A stretch of DNA of 30,829 bases from a virus. The notes beneath the pieces are model-generated. The model did no database searches and was not told the DNA's origin. It worked only from the letters and a program-made list of their open reading frames with translations. The stretch lies in IMG/VR virus record IMGVR_UViG_3300010151_000085, positions 1-30,829 of that record; one strand, 5' to 3'. Position 1 is the first letter of the stretch, and the number at the start of each line of letters is the position of its first letter. This document shows positions 22,017 through 30,829 of this stretch, piece after piece. Both the position numbers and the translations under genes were made by a program.

Positions 22017-25000
22017 ATGGTATACAGCGCAACACTTTTTAATACTGATCCTTACTGGGATGACTTTAATGAGGATAAAAATTTCCTCAGAATGTTATTC
22101 CGACCTGGTAGGTCTGTACAAGCAAGAGAACTTACTCAACTCCAAACTATTGTTCAAGATCAAATTAAAAAGTTTGGGGACCATATATTCAAAAGTGGTT
22201 CTAGGGTTCTGGGTGGAGAAATAGCCAATCAAGATGTTATATTTTTAAGAATCAATCCCATTGATCCCACTTCTTCTATAAACGAAAAAGTAAACATCGA
22301 ATCTCTTATTGGAACTGACATTACATCAAACACGACTGTTGGTGAGGACACCAGGCGGGCAAGAGTATTATATGGTATAACCGGAGGCACCTCGGATAAT
22401 GATAATTATTATACCTTGTTTGTTCAATATGTGGATGGTGGGGGTCAGTATGGAGAACAATTTGGCGACGGCAGCGTAATAAAAGGAACAAGTGGTGACA
22501 ACACATATGTTGCCAAAGTTGCAACTATTAGTGGTATGGACAGTACAGATGCAGTATTCGTTAATGGTATAACAGGTTCTGCAAAATTAACCACCACAAA
22601 AGATGGAATTTTCTTTGTGGGTGGTCATTTTGTAAAAACTGATACGCAATCCATTTCTCCGTATATTTTAACTGGTGATAACTCAGACATAAAAAACTTT
22701 GGGACGCCTACCAGCAGGATAGGGTTTGGTATTGAAAAAAGTATAATCGAATACACAGAAGATTATACCTTAAGAGATCCCGCATCGGGATCATTCAATT
22801 ACAATGCGCCAGGATCAGATCGATACAAAATTAGTTTAAAACTGGATTTTAAAAATTTCGTCAATGATGCATCATATGGAGTAAGTGGATTTGCGGATGC
22901 TAACTTTATCGATTTAGTCAGATTTGTTAGCGGTACACTCAAGTCGAATAAAAATTACTCAGAATATTCTGAACTTGAAAAAACTCTTGCTCGTCGGACA
23001 TACGACGAATCTGGATCATATACAACAAAACCATTTGAAATTGATATTAGAGAATCATTATCTACTCTTGGTGGTCCTTATAGCGCAGATCAAGGTGGTG
23101 GTGAAACTCTTGCTGCAATTGGATTGCAGCCGGGGAAAGCATATGTTTTTGGATATGAGTTTGAAACACAGGGAATAGAATATGTGCTGGTTGATAAAGC
23201 AAGAACAACGACAACTCTTACGTCACAGCCAGTAAATGATGTAAACTTTGGTCAATATGCTGTTGTTACCGCAAGAAGTCATCGCTCGTTGACAGGTGGT
23301 GTAGATATTTCTTCCACCTATCCAAAAGTTTTATTGACTGGATCCGGCGGAGCAACGGGAACAGCAAGAATAAGGCAACTTATTCCAAACAATGATAATT
23401 TTGGTGGAACCGGAATGACTTCTGCTGCTCAAACCTATAACATGTATCTTTTCGATATTAATCTTGGTTCTACCAGTAGTGGTATTACTGCGTTTGAAAA
23501 TATATCATATTTTGGTGGGACTGGTTCATTGGGTTCCAATGCAACAACTGCTGGTTTTTGTGCTGCTGCCGGATACACAAACGAAAATGGATGGGGACCT
23601 AAACTATATCAACCAATGTTGAATACTTCAATTTTCTCATTACCTGTTGGAAATTCTGTTGAGTCAGTTTCAGATTTAACATATAGAATATACAAGGGAT
23701 TTACATTCGCACAAACAGACGCAACAGATATACAAACAATATCATCTGGTAGTGACGCCATGTCCTTTGTTGGAACTGTTGATGGGTCAAATATGATATA
23801 CGATGAAGATCTTCGAGACCATTATTTACTCATAGGTGGTCCTACGGGTGAAAGAATTAATACAAATAACGTACAATTCAAAAAATCAACAGACGAAAAA
23901 TCCATTGACATCGGACATGCCACAGACGCATTAAAACAACTTCCAATAAGTACATTATATACCCTCTATACAACAGTAGACGTTTCAACCCCATTAGTGT
24001 ATAGGAAAAAGACAAGACAAACAGCATCTACCACAAACTATGTTGTTGATAATGCCCAGCAAGTAAGTCTATCTGGAGTTACTGGTAATTATTATCTTAC
24101 ATTAGATCATCATGATATTCTTGATGTCACAAGTGTCCAAGATAATAATAACATCGTATCAAACGCAACTGGGTTGCCAGCAGCCGATGTTAAAGATGCA
24201 TTTATGTTGGACAATGGACAAAAAGATAATTACTATGATTATGGTAAATTATATTTAAAACCAGATATAGGCGTCGGTGGAATTACCGGATCAATTGATC
24301 TCACAATAACATATGACAGATTCAATCATGAATCGGGAAATGGTCCGTTTGTCGTGGACTCATATACCCATTCAACATCAGGATTTACTTTTGATAATAT
24401 TCCAATATATACCAGCCAAAAAACTGGCAAGAGTTATTCACTTCGTAATTGTATTGATTTCCGTGGAACTGCTCAGAGTGACGGAACAATTATACCGGAT
24501 GGATTAAATCCAAGAAGTTCTTCTACATTCCGAGCAACATATGATCATCATCTTTCAAGAATTGATAAGATTATTCTTACAAAAGAAAGAAAATTTGATG
24601 TTATCAAAGGAATTCCTGCACTTAATCCACAAACACCACCAGATCGAGTAGATGCAATTACTTTGTATGTTATAACTGTGCCCGCATACACATATAACGT
24701 TGATGACATCACTACAAAATATATTGAAAACAAACGATATACAATGAGAGACATAGGTTCAATTGAAAAGAGAGTAGAAAATTTAGAATATTATACTAGC
24801 CTATCTCTTCTTGAACAGCAAACAGAAGCAAGAGCATTTGTAGATTCTTCGGGAACCGATATTTTCAAGAATGGTATTATGGTAGATGCATTTAGAGGAC
24901 ATTCTGTGGGTGATGTTTTAAATGGAGATTATAAATGTTCCATTGATTATGAAAATGGTCATTTGCGTCCATCATTTTATAGTACGGGTGTTAAACTTGA

Positions 25001-27242
25001 AGACGTATCAAATTCTGGAATTACTATAACACCAGATGGAATTGCTATGCTTGATCACACACCACATCATCAATTTGTATGGCAACCATTTGCAAGTAGT
25101 TGGATAAAGGCAAACCCATTTAGTGTTCCAACTTTCATGGGACATATTAATTTTGATGATCCTTTTGATAATTGGTATGATCAAATAAATCAACCAACAG
25201 TCAAAATTAATAGTCAAGGTGAAAATGATCGATGGAAAGTAAATAATGAAAATGAATCATATGGGTATGGAACTCAATGGAACGATTGGGAGGTGTTATG
25301 GTCCGGAAGAAACATCACTGAAAGTGATCTATACAACAATAGGGGTAGAGATTTTCTTAGTGAGTTTAACACAACTTCTCTTTCTTCTAACATCGAACAA
25401 AGAACGGCAATTGCAAATGATGCCAGAATTCGTTCTACTGAAACATTAAAAAATAACGAGGGTAGATCTGGAATTCGAATTCGTAAACTACCAGAAAGAC
25501 TAGAAAAATTAGTCAATGACAGAATTGTGGATGTAAGCGTTGTTCCTTATATGAGAGCAAAGACTGTTAATTTTGATGCGTATGGATTGAAGCCTAACAC
25601 AACAGTTTATCCATTCTTTAACGGGGACAATGTTTCTGCATATTGTGGTCCAAATGGCGGCGAATCGGGCGGAGGATTGACAACAGGATCCAATGGTGAA
25701 ATTGAAGGTGCCTTTTTCTCAATTCCATCAGCAACATATAAGACTGGAGAAAAATTATTCAGGATCACCAACAGTTCATCGGACACTCTGTCCAGCACAA
25801 CAACTGCTGCTGATGGAATATATTATGCACAGGGTATTGTAGAACAAAGAGAAGGCACTTTAGTTTCTACACGACCAATTGTTTCCAGAAGACAAGTGGT
25901 AAATGATAATTCTCTTGTTCGAGATGCATTTGATCGTGACATTTATATCAGCACACATGAAAATAATTTGTGGTTGGATCCCCTTGCACAAACATTTACT
26001 GTGAGCAGCAATGAATATGAAGATGGTGTGTTTCTTCATAGTATCGATTTGTTCTTCCAAAGACGAGATGAAAATGTTCCAATCACACTGGAAATTCGTC
26101 CTACTATTAATGGATATCCACACCTATCGAAAGTATTACCACTTTCCAGTGTTTCTTTAATTCCCGATGCAAGTGAAATTAGAGAAAATTATCCAGTGGA
26201 TGAGACTTATACTAACTTTAAATTTACCACGCCGCTGTATTTAACGCCTGGCGAATATGCAATGTGCCTCCGTACAAGCAGTCAATCATATAATTTATAC
26301 AGGGCAACAATTGGTGAAGGAGACTTGAATAGTGGGGGAATTATATCCGAACAACCATATGACGGGACACTATTTGTTCCTCAGAATACTGGAATCTCTG
26401 TTCCAAATCCTGCTGAAAGTTTAAAATTTAAAATTAAGATATGTTCTTTTGACGCGTCAGGAAATGTAGATCTGAAAATTCCATCTGATGAATTTACGTC
26501 TGAAATAGGATCTTCAGGAACCGTAGTCGATACATTTAAAATTGCATCCGGGGAACATGCTCCAAGAAATACATCGTTCGTACATAAAGTTACAGTTGGT
26601 TCTGGTGTGTTAAATACAGAAATAATTTCTAATGAAAATATTTATCTGGAAACTCCCCAGACATTATCAACCAATGCTGATTTCAACTTAAATGCTAATT
26701 TATCAACATCAAATGGATGGGTATCTCCTGTTTTAGACACAAAAAGAATAGATTTAATTTCGGTAAATAACAACATAAATAACAGTACAGACACATCAAC
26801 GAATGGAGAATTGTCTGCAAATGCAAATTCTTCTGACAGTTCGTTGTATGGATCAGGAACAGATAATCCAACACAAACAGCGGGTGCTGCGGCAAGATAT
26901 ATAACCCGAAGAGTGACTTTAGCAGATGGGTTCGAATCCAGTAATTTTAAAGTTTTAATGTCTGTAAACAAACCAGCAGAATCGACGATCCAAGTATTTA
27001 TTAAAGCACTTGCAGAAGAAGATGATACCTCGTTTGAAGAAGTAGAATATACACAAATGACAGCAGACTCTACTATTCCAGATTCATCTAATGATTATGA
27101 TTTTTCAGAATCTACATTCTCCCTTTCTTCGAATTTCGATAAGTCAATTAAAACCTTTGCTATTAAAGTTTGTTTATATAGTTCCTCCAGTACAAAAATT
27201 CCTTCGGTTAAAGATTTCAGAACAATAGCATTAAACGGATAA
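22017..27242 (+). CDS. DUF4815-type large tail/fibre-associated protein
   Basis: The 1741-residue product begins with a conserved block (LFNTDPYWDDFNEDKNF, FRPGRSVQARELTQLQTI, KFGDHIFKSGSRVLGG) that I recognise as the DUF4815 N terminus found in tail proteins of marine myoviruses. Gly/Thr-rich beta modules occur at about 100-215 and 440-520. A conserved helix with YTMRDIGSIEKRVENLEYYT lies at about 908-928. Jelly-roll-like strands around DPLAQTF (about 1320), LDLF/SIDLFFQRRDENVP and a lectin- or fibre-like C-terminal domain follow. It follows gp8 where T4 has gp9-gp12, so it may anchor or form part of the short or long fibres; no homology to those is claimed. TAGGAG precedes the ATG at 22017. 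It is the largest gene in the window. Confidence 0.8.
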   Translation: MVYSATLFNTDPYWDDFNEDKNFLRMLFRPGRSVQARELTQLQTIVQDQIKKFGDHIFKSGSRVLGGEIANQDVIFLRINPIDPTSSINEKVNIESLIGTDITSNTTVGEDTRRARVLYGITGGTSDNDNYYTLFVQYVDGGGQYGEQFGDGSVIKGTSGDNTYVAKVATISGMDSTDAVFVNGITGSAKLTTTKDGIFFVGGHFVKTDTQSISPYILTGDNSDIKNFGTPTSRIGFGIEKSIIEYTEDYTLRDPASGSFNYNAPGSDRYKISLKLDFKNFVNDASYGVSGFADANFIDLVRFVSGTLKSNKNYSEYSELEKTLARRTYDESGSYTTKPFEIDIRESLSTLGGPYSADQGGGETLAAIGLQPGKAYVFGYEFETQGIEYVLVDKARTTTTLTSQPVNDVNFGQYAVVTARSHRSLTGGVDISSTYPKVLLTGSGGATGTARIRQLIPNNDNFGGTGMTSAAQTYNMYLFDINLGSTSSGITAFENISYFGGTGSLGSNATTAGFCAAAGYTNENGWGPKLYQPMLNTSIFSLPVGNSVESVSDLTYRIYKGFTFAQTDATDIQTISSGSDAMSFVGTVDGSNMIYDEDLRDHYLLIGGPTGERINTNNVQFKKSTDEKSIDIGHATDALKQLPISTLYTLYTTVDVSTPLVYRKKTRQTASTTNYVVDNAQQVSLSGVTGNYYLTLDHHDILDVTSVQDNNNIVSNATGLPAADVKDAFMLDNGQKDNYYDYGKLYLKPDIGVGGITGSIDLTITYDRFNHESGNGPFVVDSYTHSTSGFTFDNIPIYTSQKTGKSYSLRNCIDFRGTAQSDGTIIPDGLNPRSSSTFRATYDHHLSRIDKIILTKERKFDVIKGIPALNPQTPPDRVDAITLYVITVPAYTYNVDDITTKYIENKRYTMRDIGSIEKRVENLEYYTSLSLLEQQTEARAFVDSSGTDIFKNGIMVDAFRGHSVGDVLNGDYKCSIDYENGHLRPSFYSTGVKLEDVSNSGITITPDGIAMLDHTPHHQFVWQPFASSWIKANPFSVPTFMGHINFDDPFDNWYDQINQPTVKINSQGENDRWKVNNENESYGYGTQWNDWEVLWSGRNITESDLYNNRGRDFLSEFNTTSLSSNIEQRTAIANDARIRSTETLKNNEGRSGIRIRKLPERLEKLVNDRIVDVSVVPYMRAKTVNFDAYGLKPNTTVYPFFNGDNVSAYCGPNGGESGGGLTTGSNGEIEGAFFSIPSATYKTGEKLFRITNSSSDTLSSTTTAADGIYYAQGIVEQREGTLVSTRPIVSRRQVVNDNSLVRDAFDRDIYISTHENNLWLDPLAQTFTVSSNEYEDGVFLHSIDLFFQRRDENVPITLEIRPTINGYPHLSKVLPLSSVSLIPDASEIRENYPVDETYTNFKFTTPLYLTPGEYAMCLRTSSQSYNLYRATIGEGDLNSGGIISEQPYDGTLFVPQNTGISVPNPAESLKFKIKICSFDASGNVDLKIPSDEFTSEIGSSGTVVDTFKIASGEHAPRNTSFVHKVTVGSGVLNTEIISNENIYLETPQTLSTNADFNLNANLSTSNGWVSPVLDTKRIDLISVNNNINNSTDTSTNGELSANANSSDSSLYGSGTDNPTQTAGAAARYITRRVTLADGFESSNFKVLMSVNKPAESTIQVFIKALAEEDDTSFEEVEYTQMTADSTIPDSSNDYDFSESTFSLSSNFDKSIKTFAIKVCLYSSSSTKIPSVKDFRTIALNG

Positions 27243-27246
27243 AACT

Positions 27247-27474
27247 ATGAGCAATACAATTTCAATTGAAAATAGAAAAGACATCATACGAGATGAAAAT
27301 TCTAAAGCCATATTAAAAACTGATGTTTCAGAAAAAAATGCATGGTTAAAGAAAAAAGAAAGAAATAATAAAATATTTCAGAACGAAACCGAAATAAATA
27401 AAATAAGAAGCGAGGTTGCTGAAATTAAAAACATGTTAATTGAAATCAAAAATAGTCTAAGGGTGATTGAATAA
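27247..27474 (+). CDS. small coiled-coil protein, unknown function
   Basis: This 75-residue, highly charged protein begins MSNTISIENRKDIIRDENSK. It ends in a heptad helix, with Ile/Leu/Val spaced 3-4 apart from about 48 to 74 (INKIRSEVAEIKNMLIEIKN). Small proteins of this type sit between large tail proteins and fibres in marine T4-like phages as I remember; the function is unknown. It starts 4 bases after the DUF4815 stop and its TAA overlaps the next ATG (TAATG), so it is tightly coupled to the fibre gene. An assembly chaperone or trimerising adaptor is possible. Confidence 0.75.
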   Translation: MSNTISIENRKDIIRDENSKAILKTDVSEKNAWLKKKERNNKIFQNETEINKIRSEVAEIKNMLIEIKNSLRVIE

Positions 27475-28901
27475 TGGGCGTCGAAAATAACACATACCAA
27501 ATACCAAACTTAGTTCTTGGTGACACATTCTATGAATGGATGAATGTCACCAATTCTTCCATCATTTCCAAGTTGAACAATATATCCACATATTCGGTAA
27601 CTGGTGGTGATGGAATTAGTGCCAATGTTAACACTTCTGGATTGGTAGAAATCGAAATTGCGCCCACCATCACAAAAGGCATTACCTTTTCTGGAAATGT
27701 TATTTTTGATGGAACAGTTACTACTATAAATTCTACTAATCTAACCATTGATGATTACAATTTAGTTCTTGGTGATACCGATAATGGCACAGGAACAGCA
27801 GATGTAAATATTGGTGCCAGTGGTGGTGGTGGAATTATGTTAAAAAGGGTACACGGTCCCACTGCCTCTATTCTTTGGACTGGTATTACTACAGGAGATG
27901 CGACTTTAACATTCAACACATTGAATGTTGGTTGTTCTGGTACATGGACCACGACCGATTATATCAACATGACAGGCGGGGTTGGATTTAAATCAAACGA
28001 TGATATTCTAAGATTCAAATCTGGTACAAATGCAACAGGCGCTGGACTTATGGTGGCAACAGTTGCAACTGCCGATGCTCCACATGGCGGCACGGCAGTT
28101 TTCTATGATCAAAAATCAATGAAAATTGGTCACATGTCAACCGCAAGTGCGGCGATTACACAAGGTGTTCATTTCGACCAAGATGGAATGGTAAGAATTT
28201 ACGATGGTGTTAACAAGAAATATTTCTCCACTGGATTGACTGCTCACGGATTTACATTTGGACAGTGTGTTCGACTTGGTGCTGGTGGAACCTGTCAACT
28301 TGCACACGGTAATGCAATTGAAGATGCAGAAGTTCTTGGTATGGTTTCTGAGATTATAAACACAAAAGAATTTGTTGTTACCATGCAGGGAGAAATTCGA
28401 GGAGAATTTGGCAATGGAGCATTAGGGGTTGGTGGAGCAACATTATCGCCTGGTACAATTTACTTCTTAAGTGGCACAGCAGGCAATTCTGGTGAAATTA
28501 CAAATCAAGAACCAATGGTTGCTGGTAAAATTAGAAAACCCATGCTTCTTGGATTTGGTGCTACTTCTGGTTATATATTCTCTTATGTTGGAGCAAAAAT
28601 TGCACCGGAGGTAGACACAGTTGCACCAGTACTGCGTAGAATTACCATGAATGCATCAGGAACCAAACAAAGCGGTTCTACTAGTATTACCTCTGACTCT
28701 AGTGCTACTGGAGTTTATCAGATTACGCATGGATTTGGTACAGCAAATTATTCTGTATCGGTTTGTGGGGTTACAACAGGAGCAGCATTTGGTTTTGTTA
28801 CTGAAAAAAATACAAATGGATGCACATTCACAATATGCAACGCAGCAGGCGCATCTATAGGCGTTGCAAACGAAGTTATATTAGCAAAGGATGTAACATA
28901 A
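27474..28901 (+). CDS. tail fibre-like structural protein with two shared modules
   Basis: The 475-residue product starts with a helical stretch (FYEWMNVTNSSIISKLNNIS) followed by GDGISANVNTSGLVEIEI. A fibre-type repeat TTINSTNLTIDDYNLVLGDT (83-102) is common in marine phage fibres. Residues about 258-376 (HGFTFGQCVR to YVGAKI) are homologous to the N terminus of the fibre gene at 29243. Residues about 400-472 (ITSDSSATGVYQITHGFG and on) are homologous to the 107-residue protein at 28903. No enzyme motif or collagen-like repeat is seen. It is translated from an ATG overlapping the previous stop. A role in host recognition is inferred from composition, modules and position after the baseplate genes. 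Confidence 0.8.
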   Translation: MGVENNTYQIPNLVLGDTFYEWMNVTNSSIISKLNNISTYSVTGGDGISANVNTSGLVEIEIAPTITKGITFSGNVIFDGTVTTINSTNLTIDDYNLVLGDTDNGTGTADVNIGASGGGGIMLKRVHGPTASILWTGITTGDATLTFNTLNVGCSGTWTTTDYINMTGGVGFKSNDDILRFKSGTNATGAGLMVATVATADAPHGGTAVFYDQKSMKIGHMSTASAAITQGVHFDQDGMVRIYDGVNKKYFSTGLTAHGFTFGQCVRLGAGGTCQLAHGNAIEDAEVLGMVSEIINTKEFVVTMQGEIRGEFGNGALGVGGATLSPGTIYFLSGTAGNSGEITNQEPMVAGKIRKPMLLGFGATSGYIFSYVGAKIAPEVDTVAPVLRRITMNASGTKQSGSTSITSDSSATGVYQITHGFGTANYSVSVCGVTTGAAFGFVTEKNTNGCTFTICNAAGASIGVANEVILAKDVT

Positions 28902-28902
28902 A

Positions 28903-29226
28903 ATGCCAAGTGCAAGACAAGTAACGGGCGTAGGACCAAGACACGCATTTACCTTCACTGGAACTGGTTCGAGTGGTATAACAACAGATCAAGTGATTGG
29001 TACAGGAATTATAGTATCGTCAGAGGCTGGTTCCGGCAAATGGCATGTCACACACAATCTTGGAAAGACAGGATATTGTGTATCTGCATCTGCTCAAAGT
29101 GCATACGGAACTGAAATGTGGGTGCATGTAAACAACAGACATGGAAACACATTTGGAATAGAATGTCAGGACAGTGCTGGCAATTCGTTGAACCCGGATT
29201 TTGTCCATTGTATAATTTACGATTAG
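28903..29226 (+). CDS. small fibre-tip-like protein, paralogous to preceding C terminus
   Basis: The 107-residue product ends in a beta domain (about 33-107) with the pattern GIIVSSEAGSGKWHVTHNLG, YCVSASAQS, GNTFGIECQDSAGN, closing in VHCIIYD. The same pattern ends the preceding fibre protein (ITSDSSATGVYQITHGFG, YSVSVCGV, GCTFTICNAAGA). It starts two bases after that gene's stop. The domain may be a trimeric receptor-binding tip or adaptor encoded as a separate chain. No enzyme motif is seen. Confidence 0.75.
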   Translation: MPSARQVTGVGPRHAFTFTGTGSSGITTDQVIGTGIIVSSEAGSGKWHVTHNLGKTGYCVSASAQSAYGTEMWVHVNNRHGNTFGIECQDSAGNSLNPDFVHCIIYD

Positions 29227-29242
29227 GAAATTGGAGTAATAA

Positions 29243-30829
29243 ATGGCTAACTCAGCATTTGTATTAAGCAGCGGCGTTGGTTCGGATGGTAAATCCAACC
29301 GTGCTACTAAATATCAATCATCTCATGGATTTTCAGCAGGTAGTGTTGTTCGTTTTGAACAAACTGCTAATGGTGTTACTGGTGCATTTGTGCTTGCCCA
29401 GGCAAACAGTGGTATTTCTGCTGAAGTCGTTGGTATTGTAGAAAGCGTAGACGCCGGTGGAAATGAATTTACGTTAGTTTATAATGGCGAAATTGACACT
29501 TCAAACTTCATTACTGTAAATGGAGAAGGTGTTACTGGTTCGGACGTTTGGTTCCTTGATACTTCTGTGGCTGGTGGACTTACATCCACAGTACCCGTTA
29601 GTTCCGGAGACATCATCAAACCTGTTCTTACATTAGTCAGTGGATCGCAAGACGACAAAGGCCTTGTCACTAATTATGTGGGAACAATTATTGGCGGAAG
29701 CAATACCGTAAGTCTTGATTCTGTCCATCCCGTTGGAGAAATAATTGCATTTGCTGGTGGTGTTAGCGATATTCCTACTGGATGGCAATTATGTGACGGA
29801 AGCACGCTTGATGTGGGTGGTGACTATGCAGACTATTATTCCAGAGTTGGAACTAAATATGGTTATAATACTGAAATGGTATTTACCGTTACATCGGGAC
29901 ATACGGGATTCGTTGGGAATACCGCTGAACAAACTGTAAGTTCAACAGCGATTGGATCATTGGTATTGGATTGGGCGCCGAGTGCCGGAAACACAGGAAC
30001 CATATTACTCGATGCTGATGTTTTGACAGGAATTACTGGTGGCGAAACATCAGGGGACGATACTGGTTATCCTCACGGATTAGTATATGCGGGCGGAACA
30101 AACATAAAAGTTGGAACGGGTGGTAACGCAAGTAACACATATTCAACAACAAGCGCAACTGTAAAATATGTAAAAACTCCAGACTTAAGAGCAAGAACCC
30201 TTCTTGGTGCAACTTCAGATTATGTCGTATCATGGAGTCCACGTTCAAGTGGTATGGATGGATACACCGCAGGACAAATCGGTGGTTCAGAAGATGCAGA
30301 TACCACCAACATCAGCGATGATGGTTCTGGTGTGCGTGTTTATACCGCCGCTAGTGCAACAAGCGCAAACCTTCGACAACCATTCATGGCAGCACACTAT
30401 ATTATCCGAACAACTGCAACAGCAAAAGCAGCCCTTGTTGATGGTGTGAACGTTTCGATTGCAGATTCTGGATTAACAGACCACGACACAGCAAATGCCT
30501 CAAATGGTGATATTCTTGTAAGAGGCAGCGGCGCCAACTGGGAAGAATTGAGACTGTTTGATTCGTATCCAAGCAATCAAACTAATTTTGAAAATTCATT
30601 CCGAATCAGGTCTGATAATGGATATGTCACTATAGGAAATAATGGCGGAGACTATCCATTACACATTAAAACTTCTACAGACCCGCAAATTAGACTTGAA
30701 GATACTGGCAATTCAAAATCGATTGCGCTTGTTGCAGGATCATCCAACGCTGGTGCCGGCGATAATTTATTATCTTCCAATAGTTGGATCTATATCGCTG
30801 CTGAAGCATCCGTTGCGGACAATCCGGCC
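29243..30829 (+). CDS. tail fibre with phage collar domain (partial, runs off window)
   Basis: The frame is open for 529 codons from ATG 29243 to the last base, so the C terminus is missing. TTGGAG precedes the start. Residues about 28-150 are a module shared with the gene at 27474 (HGFSAGSVVRF, AEVVGIVESVD, EFTLVYNGEI, VWFLDTSVAG). Residues about 162-395 form a phage tail collar domain with the usual anchors HPVGEIIAFAG, PTGWQLCDGS, KTPDLRART and FMAAHYIIRT, interrupted by an insert at about 213-308. A later repeat YPLHIKTSTDPQIRLEDTGN (471-490) is typical of fibre and tail-spike shafts. It should be a short tail fibre or receptor-binding protein. Confidence 0.88.
   Translation, partial: MANSAFVLSSGVGSDGKSNRATKYQSSHGFSAGSVVRFEQTANGVTGAFVLAQANSGISAEVVGIVESVDAGGNEFTLVYNGEIDTSNFITVNGEGVTGSDVWFLDTSVAGGLTSTVPVSSGDIIKPVLTLVSGSQDDKGLVTNYVGTIIGGSNTVSLDSVHPVGEIIAFAGGVSDIPTGWQLCDGSTLDVGGDYADYYSRVGTKYGYNTEMVFTVTSGHTGFVGNTAEQTVSSTAIGSLVLDWAPSAGNTGTILLDADVLTGITGGETSGDDTGYPHGLVYAGGTNIKVGTGGNASNTYSTTSATVKYVKTPDLRARTLLGATSDYVVSWSPRSSGMDGYTAGQIGGSEDADTTNISDDGSGVRVYTAASATSANLRQPFMAAHYIIRTTATAKAALVDGVNVSIADSGLTDHDTANASNGDILVRGSGANWEELRLFDSYPSNQTNFENSFRIRSDNGYVTIGNNGGDYPLHIKTSTDPQIRLEDTGNSKSIALVAGSSNAGAGDNLLSSNSWIYIAAEASVADNPA

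Noticed and set aside
21216-22790. A 14-base direct repeat around AGATCCCGCATCGG at 21216 and 22777
   Set aside because: One such match is expected by chance in a 30-kb window; both copies encode similar Asp-Pro-Ala-Ser loops.
1-30829. tRNA genes, CRISPR arrays, integrase, transposase, restriction or anti-defence genes
   Set aside because: None was seen on either strand; the repeats present are protein-level modules or short palindromes.

Overview
The window is part of the genome of a T4-like contractile-tailed phage (myovirus), most likely of the marine exo-T-even type that includes cyanophages and pelagiphages. It carries recognisable homologues of a large set of T4 genes: gp32, a gp33-like protein, gp26, a gp29/tape-measure candidate, gp54, gp2, gp4, gp48, gp53, gp27, gp5, a PAAR tip, gp25, gp6, gp7 and gp8. 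Several are in the marine form: gp32 without zinc cysteines, gp5 without a lysozyme domain, short gp7, enlarged gp8, and a DUF4815 protein followed by collar-domain fibres. The DNA is AT-rich and densely packed, with many ATGA/TAATG overlaps. No tRNA, integrase, transposon, CRISPR array or photosynthesis gene was seen, and the host cannot be named from the sequence.

Layout. (1) 1-3830, DNA metabolism and late-gene control: an MGME1/RecB-like exonuclease behind a sigma70-type promoter; a Gly/Ala/Ser/Thr-rich virion-type protein on the minus strand; a small gp33-like late-transcription coactivator; an FkbM-type methyltransferase; and gp32 behind a consensus promoter (TTGACA-16-TATAAT), closed by a hairpin terminator at 3799-3829. 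(2) 3832-8828, minus strand: gp4, gp2, gp54, gp26 and the probable tape measure. Between gp26 and the tape-measure gene is a well-formed -1 programmed frameshift site (SD-like GGAGGG, 9 nt, T7) that fuses gp26 to a 62-residue extension. The extension's stop codon overlaps the tape-measure start. (3) 8871-17448, plus strand: gp48, gp53, gp27, gp5, PAAR, an unknown protein, a membrane-anchored GAF-like protein, gp25 and gp6. (4) 17458-30829, plus strand: gp7-like and gp8-like wedge proteins, a 1741-residue DUF4815 protein, a small coiled-coil protein and three fibre/adhesin genes that share homologous modules. The last gene runs off the window.

How it works together. Region 1 supplies ssDNA binding and a probable coactivator of late transcription. 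TATAAATA elements of the T4 late type lie in front of the minus-strand virion-type gene (over the gp33 ribosome-binding site) and in front of the plus-strand baseplate operon (inside gp4). Regions 2-4 build the hub, tube initiator, wedges, spike tip and fibres of the baseplate, plus the two head-finishing proteins gp2 and gp4. The points most worth a second look are the frameshift cassette, the late promoter placed over gp33, a 16-bp GC palindrome inside gp33, the GAF-like membrane protein inside the baseplate operon, and the module sharing among the fibre genes.
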